A DNA stretch of 64,000 nt from Phycicoccus jejuensis (GCF_000720925.1 NZ_JOEE01000003.1:372001-436000), one strand, 5' to 3'. Numbered from the stretch's first letter, positions 46,766-55,330 are shown. Numbers and translations: made by a program. Notes: generated by a model from the sequence alone, not told the origin.

Positions 46766-47371
46766 ATGCCGAGATCACGAGGGCGACGCCCGGCGGGCAG
46801 CAACACCCGCGAGGACATCCTCGCCGCCGCCACGCACCAGTTCGGTGAGCACGGGTACCCCGGCACGACGCTGCGGGCCATCGCCCGTGAGGCCGACGTC
46901 GACACCCGGCTCGTCACGCACTACTTCGGCACCAAGCAGAACCTCTTCGTCGCGGTCGTCGACTTCCCCTTCGACCCCGACCAGCTCGCGGGCGCGGTGA
47001 TGTCCGAGGGCCCGGAGCGGGCCGGGTACCGCCTCGCGCAGGTGGTCGTCCGGATGTTCGACGACCCCGGCACCCGGCAGTCGATGACCGGCCTCGTGCG
47101 CGCCGCGGCCTCGGAGGACGACGCCGCGCTGCTCGTCCGCGACGTCCTGTCCGACCGGATGCTCACCCCGCTCGCGCGCCTGCTCGGCGAGGACGAGCCG
47201 GAGCTGCGGGCCTCGCTCATCGGCAGCCAGCTCGTCGGCTACATCTTCTCGCGCTACGTGCTGGCCCTCCCGGGCATCCCCGAGGAGGACCCGGACCGCC
47301 TCGCGGCCGCGGTCGGTCCGGTCCTGCAGCACTACCTCACCGGGGCCCTCGAGGACGTCGTTCCCCGCTGA
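46766..47371 (+). CDS. TetR family regulator
   Basis: The 201-residue protein has a typical helix-turn-helix (ILAAATHQFGEHGYPGTTLR, then READVDTRLVTHYFGTKQNL) and a TetR_C-type ligand domain. GGAGGAGC precedes the ATG. It lies 119 bp before the antiporter gene on the same strand. The target is unknown. Confidence 0.87.
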   Translation: MPRSRGRRPAGSNTREDILAAATHQFGEHGYPGTTLRAIAREADVDTRLVTHYFGTKQNLFVAVVDFPFDPDQLAGAVMSEGPERAGYRLAQVVVRMFDDPGTRQSMTGLVRAAASEDDAALLVRDVLSDRMLTPLARLLGEDEPELRASLIGSQLVGYIFSRYVLALPGIPEEDPDRLAAAVGPVLQHYLTGALEDVVPR

Positions 47372-47490
47372 CGACCGGCCGCGCGCCGGCAACGCACCGA
47401 CCGTTCGCCGACCGTCCACGGACCGGGCACCGCGGGGTCCGCCCGGCCCCGGGCTCCCCTCCGGCGCCGCAACAGGCGAGAATGCACGCC

Positions 47491-49380
47491 GTGGAGCCCG
47501 CCGCGCTCGTCGTCGCCATCATCCTCGTCGTCATCGTCGTCAGCCGTCTCGCCGCACCCCTCCGGGTCCCGGCGCCGATCGCGCTGCTCGTCGTCGGCGC
47601 CGTGCTGTCGGCCATCCCCCAGGTCCCCGAGATCCGCCTCTCCCCCGAGGTCGCGCTCTTCGGGCTGCTGCCGCCGCTGCTGTACTCGGCCGCGCTGTCG
47701 AGCTCGCTCGTCGACATCCGCACCTTCCGCTCGAAGATCCTCAGCCTGTCGGTCGGCCTCGTCCTCTTCACCGCGTTCGGGGTCGCGCTCGTCGTCTGGG
47801 CGCTCATGCCGGGCGTCTCGTTCGCCCTGGCACTGGCCCTCGGGGCGGTCGTGGCGCCCCCGGACGCCGTGGCTGCCACCGCCGTGGCGCGCCGCATCGG
47901 CCTGCCGCGCAAGATCACGACGATCCTCGAGGGCGAGTCGCTGCTCAACGACGCGACCGCGCTCGTCACCCTCCGCACCGCCCTCGCGGCGGCCGGCCTC
48001 GCGGCGCACGGCGCCGAGATCACGCAGGTCACCTTCACGTCGGTCACCCTCGAGCTGCTCGTCGCGGCGGTCGGCGGCGTGGCCGTCGGGGTCGTCGCGT
48101 TCGTCGTCATCGGCTGGATGCGCCGCCGGCTCACCGAGGTCGCCGCCGACACAGCGCTGTCGTTCATCGCGCCGTACGTCGCGTACGCCCCGGCGGAGGC
48201 CGTCGGCGCGTCGGGCGTCCTCGCCGTCGTCACGGCGGGCCTGCTGCTCGCCTACCGGGCTCCGATGCTGCAGTCCGCGCCGTCGCGCCTGGCCGAGCGG
48301 ATCAACTGGGGCAGCGTCACCTTCGTCCTCGAGAACGCGGTCTTCCTGCTCATCGGCCTGCAGGTGTGGACGCTCTTCGAGGACACCCGCACCGGCGAGC
48401 TCGGCGCCGGCCGCACGCTGGCCGTCGCCGGCGCCGTCCTGCTGACCGTCCTCGTCCTGCGGCCGCTGTGGCTGTTCGGGCAGTCGGTCGTCCAGGTGCT
48501 GCGGGGACGGGCCGACCGCCGACAGATGCTCGGCTGGTCCCTCGTCACCGGCTGGGCCGGGATGCGCGGTGTGGTCACCCTCGCGGCGGCCCTCACGCTG
48601 CCCGAGGACACCCCGATGCGCCCCGAGCTCGTGCTCATCGCCCTCGTCGTCACCGTCGGCACGCTCGTCCTCCAGGGCACGACCCTGCCGGCGCTCGCCC
48701 GCGGCCTCGACGTGCGCGGCCCCGACCCACGCGAGGACGCGCTCCAGGAGGCGACCGTGCTCGGCGCGACGACCGGGGCCGGGCTGCGCCACCTCGAGGC
48801 CGACCCCGACGTCGACCAGGACGTGCTCGAGGTCATCCGCCAGCAGGCCGCCGACCGGGTCAACCGCAGCTGGGAACGGCTCGGCACGCTCGGCCGGACC
48901 GACCGCGAGAGCCCCGCCGAGGCCCGCGCCCGGCTGCGCGCCGAGATGATCCGTGCCGAGCGCGAGGAGCTGCTGCGCATCCGCGGCAACGGCGAGGTCG
49001 ACCACGCCGTCCTCACGAGCGTGCTCGCCCAGCTCGACGCCGAGGAGACCGCCCTGGTGTGGAGCGCCACCCGGACCGCGGGCGTGCGCGAGTCCGAGCT
49101 GCGACCCCCCGACCGCGTGGCCGGCGCGTGCGACCACCTCGCCGACGACAGCGCCCCGCACCCCCCGTCCGACACCGAGGGGTGCCCCGAGTGCCGGGCC
49201 GAGGGCCTCACCTGGGTGCACCTGCGCTCGTGCACCGAGTGCGGGCACGTCGGCTGCTGCGACTCCTCCGTCGGGCAGCACGCGAGCCGCCACTTCCACA
49301 CCTCGGGCCACCCGGTGATGCGCTCGATCGAGCCCGGCGAGGCGTGGCGCTGGTGCTTCGTCGACGAGGTGCTGGGCTGA
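47491..49380 (+). CDS. Na+/H+ antiporter (CPA1/NhaP-like) with C-terminal UBP-type zinc finger
   Basis: The 629-residue protein has about 12 membrane segments (1 to about 410) with the CPA1 ion-site motif APPDAVAATAV and GESLLNDATALV. A helical cytosolic linker follows. The last 80 residues form a UBP-type zinc finger with Cys/His pairs (CDHL, CPEC, CTECGHVGCCDS, HASRHFHTSGH). It would exchange protons for sodium. The GTG at 47491 is preferred to an ATG at 47482 because GAGAAT ends 7 nt upstream. The finger's ligand in bacteria is unknown. Confidence 0.88.
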   Translation: MEPAALVVAIILVVIVVSRLAAPLRVPAPIALLVVGAVLSAIPQVPEIRLSPEVALFGLLPPLLYSAALSSSLVDIRTFRSKILSLSVGLVLFTAFGVALVVWALMPGVSFALALALGAVVAPPDAVAATAVARRIGLPRKITTILEGESLLNDATALVTLRTALAAAGLAAHGAEITQVTFTSVTLELLVAAVGGVAVGVVAFVVIGWMRRRLTEVAADTALSFIAPYVAYAPAEAVGASGVLAVVTAGLLLAYRAPMLQSAPSRLAERINWGSVTFVLENAVFLLIGLQVWTLFEDTRTGELGAGRTLAVAGAVLLTVLVLRPLWLFGQSVVQVLRGRADRRQMLGWSLVTGWAGMRGVVTLAAALTLPEDTPMRPELVLIALVVTVGTLVLQGTTLPALARGLDVRGPDPREDALQEATVLGATTGAGLRHLEADPDVDQDVLEVIRQQAADRVNRSWERLGTLGRTDRESPAEARARLRAEMIRAEREELLRIRGNGEVDHAVLTSVLAQLDAEETALVWSATRTAGVRESELRPPDRVAGACDHLADDSAPHPPSDTEGCPECRAEGLTWVHLRSCTECGHVGCCDSSVGQHASRHFHTSGHPVMRSIEPGEAWRWCFVDEVLG

Positions 49381-49397
49381 GGCCCGGCGCCGCCGTC

Positions 49398-49403
49398 TAC
49401 CGT
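49398..49403 (+). promoter_or_regulatory. -10 element of maf, leaderless-type
   Basis: TACCGT lies 7 nt before the ATG at 49411. Confidence 0.45.
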
Positions 49404-49410
49404 GTGCGCC

Positions 49411-50070
49411 ATGCCCGACGTCACCCTCGTCCTCGCCTCCGCCAGCCCTGCCCGCCTCGCGACCCTGCGGTCGGCCGGCGTCGAGCCCGTCGTCCGGGTC
49501 TCCGACGTCGACGAGCCCGGTGCGGTCGCCGCGGCCGAGCAGGAGCACGGCACCCTCGCGGCCGAGGACGTCACCCTGCTCCTCGCCCGCGCCAAGGCCG
49601 AGGACGTCGTCGCGAGCCTCGAGGAGTCCGGCGAGGACCTCCAGGTCGAGCTCGTCCTCGGTTGCGACTCGATGCTCGAGCTCGACGGAGAGGTGCACGG
49701 CAAGCCGGCCGACGCCGCCGAGGCCATCGAGCGCTGGCGCCGGATGCGCGGGCGCTCCGGGGTCCTGCACACCGGCCACTGGCTCGTCGACCTGCGCGAC
49801 ACGGGTGACGGAGGCACCGGCGGCCAGCTCGGCGGCACGGCGAGCACGACCGTGTACTTCGCCGACCTCTCCGACGCCGAGATCGACGACTACGTCGCGA
49901 CCGGCGAGCCGCTGCGGGTCGCGGGTGCCTTCACCCTCGACGGCCTCGGCGGGCCGTACGTCGCCGGCATCGAGGGCGATCCCGGCACCGTCGTCGGCGT
50001 CTCCCTGCCGCTGCTGCGCGAGCTCGTCGGCGAGCTGGGCCTCGCCTGGCACGACCTGCGCACCCGCTGA
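49411..50070 (+). CDS. maf: Maf family nucleoside triphosphate pyrophosphatase
   Basis: The 219-residue protein has the Maf start LVLASASPARLATLRSAGV, VLGCDSMLELDGEVHGKP and GAFTLDGLGGPYVAGIEGD. Maf proteins hydrolyse dTTP/UTP or modified nucleotides to the monophosphate. In M. tuberculosis maf follows accD5-accE5; here 6.5 kb separates it from accE. Confidence 0.93.
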   Translation: MPDVTLVLASASPARLATLRSAGVEPVVRVSDVDEPGAVAAAEQEHGTLAAEDVTLLLARAKAEDVVASLEESGEDLQVELVLGCDSMLELDGEVHGKPADAAEAIERWRRMRGRSGVLHTGHWLVDLRDTGDGGTGGQLGGTASTTVYFADLSDAEIDDYVATGEPLRVAGAFTLDGLGGPYVAGIEGDPGTVVGVSLPLLRELVGELGLAWHDLRTR

Positions 50071-50116
50071 CCCACCTCTCCCCCCGCACGCTCGCGGGCT
50101 ACGAGTGCTTGCCAGA

Positions 50117-50152
50117 AAGTACTTGACGTATTGGAAAGTACTTTCGTAGTGT
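50117..50152 (+). promoter_or_regulatory. Promoter with tandem AAGTACTT palindromes
   Basis: Two AAGTACTT palindromes (50117-50124 and 50136-50143) have centres 19 bp apart. A -35 TTGACG (50123-50128) and -10 TAGTGT (50147-50152, 18-bp spacer) overlap them, so a bound regulator would block the promoter. Confidence 0.7.
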
Positions 50153-50186
50153 GATGCTCATGCACACGACACGGGAGGGATCCACG

Positions 50187-50648
50187 ATGAACGACCTGAC
50201 GCCCCAGCAGGCCCGCGAGCGGCTCGCCCACGCCGAGGCCGCCACCGGCCGTCGCGACGCCGAGCGCCGCGTCCACGCCTGGGCCACCGCCGGCTTCGGC
50301 GCCGCGATGGGCGCCTACCTGTCGCTCTCGCGGGCCACCGACGACACGCCCTTCGAGCAGCCCGTGCTCGTCGCCTACACGCTGGCGATCGTCGGCCTGG
50401 CCACGTGGCAGACCCGCGCCTCGCGGGCCTGGCCCCGGCACGCCCGACGGGCCGGGTACGTCGGCCTCGGCGTCACCTTCGGGCTGTTCCTCGTCGCCGT
50501 CATCGGTCTCAACATCCGCGAGGCGGAGCAGAAGATGGACGGCCTGGCACCGTCGGAGAACCCGTGGCTGCTCGCGCTCGCCGGGGTCGTCGTCGCGGCC
50601 CCGATGCTCCTCGCGGCGGTGCGCATCCGCCGCGGTGACCCGCGGTGA
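50187..50648 (+). CDS. Small membrane protein in regulator operon
   Basis: The 153-residue protein has a charged N-terminal helix and four hydrophobic segments (about 33-50, 58-75, 88-108, 126-145). I do not recognise a named family. The ATG at 50187 has GGGAGGGA upstream. Its stop overlaps the start of the winged-helix regulator, a common actinobacterial pairing of membrane protein with small regulator. Confidence 0.75.
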   Translation: MNDLTPQQARERLAHAEAATGRRDAERRVHAWATAGFGAAMGAYLSLSRATDDTPFEQPVLVAYTLAIVGLATWQTRASRAWPRHARRAGYVGLGVTFGLFLVAVIGLNIREAEQKMDGLAPSENPWLLALAGVVVAAPMLLAAVRIRRGDPR

Positions 50649-50962
50649 GCGCCGACGGCACCACCCGGCCCCCGCACGCGCGGCACCGCCTCGACGACGT
50701 CCTGCACGCCCCGGTGCGCTTCAGCATCGCCGCCACGCTCGCCGGTGTCGACGAGGCCGAGTTCGCCCTCGTGCGCGACGAGGTGGAGGTGTCGGACTCG
50801 GTGCTCTCCAAGCAGGTCTCGGCGCTCGAGCAGGCCGGCTACGTCAAGGTCCGCAAGGGCTACGTCGGCAAGCGGCCGCGGACCTGGCTGTCGCTCACGC
50901 GGGCCGGCCGCGACGCGTGGCAGGCCCACCTCGCGGCGCTGCGCGACATCGCCGGCGCCTGA
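50645..50962 (+). CDS. Winged-helix (PadR/MarR-like) transcriptional regulator
   Basis: The 105-residue protein is a single winged helix (LHAPVRFSIAATLAGVDEA, EVSDSVLSKQVSALEQAGYV, KGYVGKRPRTWLSLTRAGRD). The GTG overlaps the membrane protein's TGA by 4 nt. The tandem palindrome at the operon promoter is its likely site, giving auto-repression. Confidence 0.88.
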   Translation: MSADGTTRPPHARHRLDDVLHAPVRFSIAATLAGVDEAEFALVRDEVEVSDSVLSKQVSALEQAGYVKVRKGYVGKRPRTWLSLTRAGRDAWQAHLAALRDIAGA

Positions 50963-50988
50963 GCACGCCGCCCGACCCCGACGCGAGA

Positions 50989-51058
50989 ACCCGTCGAGTG
51001 AACAGAACACGCCGTGCGAGCGACCGCGCACGCGGCGTGTTCTGTTCACTCGACGGGT
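50989..51058. repeat. 26-bp perfect inverted repeat between convergent genes
   Basis: Arms 50989-51014 and 51033-51058 are exact complements (ACCCGTCGAGTGAACAGAAC then ACGCCG). The 18-nt loop can add a TGCG/CGCA stem. It has no T run. It may end transcription from both sides or be a dispersed element. Confidence 0.9.
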
Positions 51059-51080
51059 GGGCGCCGAGGACCGGACGAGG

Positions 51081-52649
51081 TCAGACCGGGGGGACGTCGC
51101 GGCGCTTGGTCGAGAAGTGCCGGTCGCGGCGGGCGGCGTAGCGCAGCCGGTGCAGCAGCTCGGCCCGCAGCTCGTCGGCCTCCACCACCTGGTCGACGAC
51201 GAGGTCGGCCGCGAGCCGCTCGAGGTCGACGTCCTCGAGGTACTCGGCCCGCCGCGCCTCGACGAACGCGTCGCGCGCCTCGGCCCCCTCGGCGGCCTCG
51301 ATCTCGGCGATCTTGTTGGCGTACACCGCGTTGACGGCGGCTTCGGGCCCCATGACGGCGATGCGCGCCGTCGGCAACGCGATCGTCGCGTCGGGGCCGA
51401 AGCCCGGCCCGCCCATCGCGTAGAGCCCTGCGCCGTAAGCCTTGCGGACGACGACGCAGAACTGCGGCACGGTCGCGGAGGCGACGGCCGAGACCATCTT
51501 CGCGCCGTGCCGGATGATGCCGCCGCGCTCGACCTCGGAGCCGATCATGAAGCCGGGGACGTCGGCGAGGTAGACGAGCGGGATCGAGAACGCGTCACAC
51601 AGCCAGATGAACCGGGCAGCCTTGTCGGCGGAGTCGGTGAACAGCACGCCGCCCTTGACGGCCGAGTTGTTGGCGACGATGCCGACCGACTCCCCCGCCA
51701 TCCGGCCGAAGCCGACGACGAGCTCGGGGGCGAAGAGCGGCTTGATCTCGAAGAAGCTGTCGTCGTCGACGAGGCCGTCGATCAGCTCGTGGACGTCGAA
51801 CGGCTGGCTCTCGCGCTCGGGCACGCTGGCCTGCGTCAGCGGCGCGGTCGGCTCCTCCGCGTGGTAGCTCGGCGTGGGGACGCGCCACGAGTCGGGCACG
51901 TACGAGAAGTACAGGCGTGCGAGCTCGATGGCCTCGGTGTCGTCGGCGGCGAGCAGGTCGCCGACGCCCGAGACGGTGCAGTGCATCCGGGCGCCGCCCA
52001 TCTCCTCGAGCGACACCTTCTCGCCGACGACCATCTCGGCCATCCGCGGGCTGCCGAGGTACATCGAGGCGTTGCCCTCGACCATGATGATGACGTCGCA
52101 GAAGCTCGGGATGTACGCGCCGCCGGCGGCCGACGGGCCGAAGAGGCAGCAGATCTGCGGGACCTTGCCCGAGAGCGCGACCTGGTGGTGGAAGATCCGC
52201 CCCGCCCCGCGCCGGCCGGGGAACATCTCGACCTGGTCGGTGATCCGGGCGCCCGCGGAGTCGACGAGCCAGAAGACCGGCAGCTCCTCGCGCAGGGCGG
52301 TCTCGGTGGCGCGCACGATCTTCTCGACCGTGCGGGCACCCCACGACCCCGCCTTGACGGTCGGGTCGTTGGCGATGACGACGACGGGCCGGTCCTCGAC
52401 CGTGCCGCGCCCGGTGACCACGCCGTCGGCGGGCAGCCCGGCCGCGCGCGAGTTGGCGTAGCGGCCGTCCTCGACGAACGAGCCCTCGTCGAGCAGCAGC
52501 GCGATGCGGTCGCGGACGTAGAGCTTGCCCTGGGCGGCGAGCTTGGCCGCCGCCTTCTCCGTCGGCGCGGCCGAGGCCGCGTGGGCGGCCTGCAGCCGGG
52601 CGCGGACGTCGGCGACGCGGGCGTCGGTGGTCACGGGGTCGGTGCTCAT
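51081..52649 (-). CDS. liuB: Acyl-CoA carboxylase carboxyltransferase subunit, methylcrotonyl-CoA carboxylase beta-like
   Basis: The 522-residue protein has both carboxyltransferase halves: WLVDSAGARITDQVEMFPGR and GPSAAGGAYIPSFCD, then DVPGFMIGSEVERGGIIRHGAK and RKAYGAGLYAMGGPGF. The F-P-G-R and G-S-E-V-E-R details fit the methylcrotonyl-CoA branch of leucine breakdown more than AccD5. It overlaps the upstream dehydrogenase by 4 nt. No biotinylated alpha subunit lies beside it. Confidence 0.85.
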   Translation of the reverse strand: MSTDPVTTDARVADVRARLQAAHAASAAPTEKAAAKLAAQGKLYVRDRIALLLDEGSFVEDGRYANSRAAGLPADGVVTGRGTVEDRPVVVIANDPTVKAGSWGARTVEKIVRATETALREELPVFWLVDSAGARITDQVEMFPGRRGAGRIFHHQVALSGKVPQICCLFGPSAAGGAYIPSFCDVIIMVEGNASMYLGSPRMAEMVVGEKVSLEEMGGARMHCTVSGVGDLLAADDTEAIELARLYFSYVPDSWRVPTPSYHAEEPTAPLTQASVPERESQPFDVHELIDGLVDDDSFFEIKPLFAPELVVGFGRMAGESVGIVANNSAVKGGVLFTDSADKAARFIWLCDAFSIPLVYLADVPGFMIGSEVERGGIIRHGAKMVSAVASATVPQFCVVVRKAYGAGLYAMGGPGFGPDATIALPTARIAVMGPEAAVNAVYANKIAEIEAAEGAEARDAFVEARRAEYLEDVDLERLAADLVVDQVVEADELRAELLHRLRYAARRDRHFSTKRRDVPPV

Positions 52650-53833
52650 GCCGGGAGGCCGAGGCCCTTCGCGAGGACCATCCGCTGGACCTCGGAGGTG
52701 CCCTCGCCGATCTCGAGGATCTTCGCGTCGCGGTAGAAGCGCGCCACCGGGTACTCCTCCATGAAGCCGTTGCCGCCGAAGACCTGGGTCGCGATGCGGG
52801 TCGCGGTGACCGCGGCCTCGGAGGTGTAGAGCTTCGCCTTCGCGGCGGCCTGCTTGACCTCCTCGACCGAGCGGCGGCCGGCCTCGTGCTCGTCCTTGAG
52901 CCAGGCGGCGCGGTAGGTGAGCAGGCGGGCGGCGTCCTCCATGACGGCGAGGTCGGCGACGGGGAAGGCCACGCCCTGGTTGACGCCGATCGGGCGACCG
53001 AAGGCGGTGCGGGACTTCGCGTACGCCGCGGCCTCCTCCCGCATCCGCGTGATGAGGCCGAGCGCGAGCGCGCTGATCGCGATGCGCCCGTCGTCGAGGG
53101 TCTTGAGGAACTGGTGGAAACCACGTCCGCGCTCGCCGAGGAGGTTCGCCTCCGGGACGCGGCACCCGGCGAACGAGAGGCCGTGGGTGTCGGAGATGTT
53201 CCAGCCCATCTTCTGGTAGGCCGGCTCGACGGTGAACCCGGTTGTGCCGGAGGGGATCATGATGGCGCTGATCTCGGGGCGGCCGTTCTCGAGCGTGCCG
53301 GTGCGCGCCGTGACCGTGACGACCGAGGTGATGTCGGTGCCGGAGTTCGTGATGAACGCCTTCGCCCCGTCGACGACCCACTCGCCGCCGTCGAGCACCG
53401 CCTTGGTGCGGGTGGCGCCGGCGTCCGACCCGGCGTCCGGCTCGGTGAGGCCGAAGCCGGCGAGCGCGCGGCCGGCGACGAGGTCGGGCAGGAAGCGCTC
53501 CTTCTGCTCCTCGCTGCCGTACGTGAGGATCGGGTTGATGCCGAGGCCGACCCCGGCCGAGAGCGTGATGCCGATCGACTGGTCGACCCGGCCGAGCTCC
53601 TCGATGGCGATGCACAGGCTCGTGAACGCCCCGCCGTCGGCGTCCTCGAGCGACCCGCCGAACGCCTCGGGGACGACGAGCCCGAAGAGCCCGAGCTCCC
53701 CCATGCGCGGCACGAGGTCGGCCGGGAAGTGGTGGTCGCGGTCCCACTGCGCGACGTGCGGCTCGACGGCGTCGGTCGCGAACTCGCGGACGACCGCCCG
53801 GAAGTCCTCGTGGTCCTTGCTGAGCTCGTACAT
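52646..53833 (-). CDS. liuA: Acyl-CoA dehydrogenase, isovaleryl-CoA dehydrogenase-like
   Basis: The 395-residue flavoprotein has GFGLTEPDAGSDAGATRTKA and QVFGGNGFMEEYPVARFYRD, with YRDAKILEIGEGTSEVQR at the C-terminus. The tight pairing with a methylcrotonyl-type carboxylase and a divergent MerR regulator suggests leucine or related branched-acyl catabolism. GAAGGGG precedes the ATG. Substrate is inference. Confidence 0.83.
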   Translation of the reverse strand: MYELSKDHEDFRAVVREFATDAVEPHVAQWDRDHHFPADLVPRMGELGLFGLVVPEAFGGSLEDADGGAFTSLCIAIEELGRVDQSIGITLSAGVGLGINPILTYGSEEQKERFLPDLVAGRALAGFGLTEPDAGSDAGATRTKAVLDGGEWVVDGAKAFITNSGTDITSVVTVTARTGTLENGRPEISAIMIPSGTTGFTVEPAYQKMGWNISDTHGLSFAGCRVPEANLLGERGRGFHQFLKTLDDGRIAISALALGLITRMREEAAAYAKSRTAFGRPIGVNQGVAFPVADLAVMEDAARLLTYRAAWLKDEHEAGRRSVEEVKQAAAKAKLYTSEAAVTATRIATQVFGGNGFMEEYPVARFYRDAKILEIGEGTSEVQRMVLAKGLGLPA

Positions 53834-53896
53834 GGGCGCCCCTTCGCGCTCGAGGTGCGCGGCCCCGGGTCACGGCGGCCGGCGGTGGTCACGTTC

Positions 53897-53926
53897 TTGA
53901 CGTTGACGTCAACGTAAAGCAATACT
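53897..53926 (+). promoter_or_regulatory. MerR operator and promoter in the liu-type divergent region
   Basis: The palindrome ACGTTGACGTCAACGT (53900-53915, 22 bp with flanks and one mismatch) lies between a -35 TTGACG (53897-53902) and a -10 AATACT (53921-53926). That is the usual MerR site position. AATACT is 7 nt before the regulator GTG. Confidence 0.75.
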
Positions 53927-53933
53927 CACCCCC

Positions 53934-54377
53934 GTGACAAGCCAGCGCACCTCCCCCGGCACGACGGACGTCCTGCCCGACGAGGTCGACCCGGCGTCCG
54001 ACGCCATGACGTGGACGATCGCCGAGGTCGCCGACGAGTTCGGCGTGACCCACCGCACGGTGCGCCACTACGAGGACCTCGGCCTCATCTCACCGGAGCG
54101 CCGCGGCACCACGCGCGTCTACCACCGGCGCGACCGCACCCGCCTCGGGCTCGTCCTGCGCGGCAAGCGCCTCGGGTTCCCGCTCGAGGAGATCCGCACG
54201 ATCATCGACCTCTACGACGCACCGCGCGGCCGGCGCAGCCAGCTCGAGTACGTCCTCGCCCAGATCGACGAGCGCCGGGCCGACCTCGAGCAGCGCCGCC
54301 GCGACCTCGAGGCCGCGCTCGCCGAGCTCGACGGCTTCGAGCGCCGCTGCCGCGAGGACCTCGGCCGGATGCGCTGA
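53934..54377 (+). CDS. liuR: MerR family regulator (LiuR-like)
   Basis: The 147-residue protein has a MerR DNA-binding domain (WTIAEVADEFGVTHRTVRHY, then EDLGLISPERRGTTRVY) and a dimer coiled coil, and lacks metal-binding cysteines. Such members control branched-chain acyl-CoA genes. The first 24 residues before MTWTI are a non-conserved extension; the GTG at 53934 fits a leaderless start and the internal ATG at 54006 is the alternative. Confidence 0.85.
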   Translation: MTSQRTSPGTTDVLPDEVDPASDAMTWTIAEVADEFGVTHRTVRHYEDLGLISPERRGTTRVYHRRDRTRLGLVLRGKRLGFPLEEIRTIIDLYDAPRGRRSQLEYVLAQIDERRADLEQRRRDLEAALAELDGFERRCREDLGRMR

Positions 54378-54412
54378 GCCCGCGCACCCCGATTACCCGC
54401 CGGTGCTCCGGC

Positions 54413-55330
54413 TCAGCCCGCCAGGAAGGCGTCGACCTCGGCGCGCGTCGGGGCGGTGTCCGGGCCGCGCCTCGTGACCTTGAGGGCGGCCGCCGCGTTG
54501 GCACGCACGGCCGCGTCGACCCACGGGAGCCCGGCCGCGCGCTCGGCGAGCAGCACCCCGGTGTGGGTGTCGCCGGCGCCGTTGGTGTCGACCGGTCGCT
54601 GCGGGTGGCCCGGCAGCACGTCGACGCGCCCGTCCGCCCGCACGAGGCATCCGCGCGGGCCGTCACGGACGACGGTGACGGCGTCCGGCCGCAGGATGCC
54701 GGCCACGACCTGCGCCGCCTCCTGCAGGCCGCGCAGCCCCGCGAGCGCCTCCGACTCCTCGGCGTTGCCCGTCCACACGGTCGTGCGCGCCAGCAGCGCG
54801 TCGCGGACGGCGGGGGGCACCTCGGCGAAGGCGGCGCCCGGGTCGAGGACGACCTGCACCCCGCCGTCGAGCGTGCCCAGCCACTCCATCAGCGGGTCGC
54901 GCGTGCGCCCGACGAGCGAGTAGCCGCTGACGCACACGAAGTCGCCCGCGACGGGGGCGCTCGTCGCCAGGGAGGCGACCGTGATCTCGCGCTCGGCGCC
55001 CTGGGTCGTCACGAAGCTGCGCTCCGCGCTCGGCTCGACGAGGACGATGCAGACCCCCGTGTCCGAACCCTCGACCGGCGGGGCCGCCGCCTCCACGCCG
55101 TCCGCGGCGAGCGAGGCCCGCACGAGGTCGCCGTTCGGGCCGGTCCCGATCGCGCCGGCGTGGACGGCGCGCGCCCCCGAGCGGGCCGCCGCGAGCAGGA
55201 TGGTCACGGCGCCCCCGGCGTAGCGCCGGTAGGAGCTGGCCATGACGTTGCCGCCGCCCCGCGGGAGGGACGGCACCTCCATCACGGCGTCGACGAGGGC
55301 CTGCGCGGTGTGGATGACCCGGGGCGGCAT
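54413..55330 (-). CDS. PfkB family sugar kinase (ribokinase-like)
   Basis: The 305-residue kinase has the N-terminal substrate loop with GGNVMASSYRRYAGGAVTIL and the C-terminal ATP/catalytic motif VDTNGAGDTHTGVLLAER. It would phosphorylate a sugar or nucleoside; the exact one is open. The ATG at 55330 is 6 nt after TAGGGT (complement of 55337-55342). It is convergent with the MerR gene. Confidence 0.86.
   Translation of the reverse strand: MPPRVIHTAQALVDAVMEVPSLPRGGGNVMASSYRRYAGGAVTILLAAARSGARAVHAGAIGTGPNGDLVRASLAADGVEAAAPPVEGSDTGVCIVLVEPSAERSFVTTQGAEREITVASLATSAPVAGDFVCVSGYSLVGRTRDPLMEWLGTLDGGVQVVLDPGAAFAEVPPAVRDALLARTTVWTGNAEESEALAGLRGLQEAAQVVAGILRPDAVTVVRDGPRGCLVRADGRVDVLPGHPQRPVDTNGAGDTHTGVLLAERAAGLPWVDAAVRANAAAALKVTRRGPDTAPTRAEVDAFLAG

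Noticed and set aside
45425..47371. A 648-residue protein ending in the TetR regulator
   Set aside because: The first 445 residues are an out-of-frame shadow of the DUF885 gene; GGAGGAG sets the real start at 46766.
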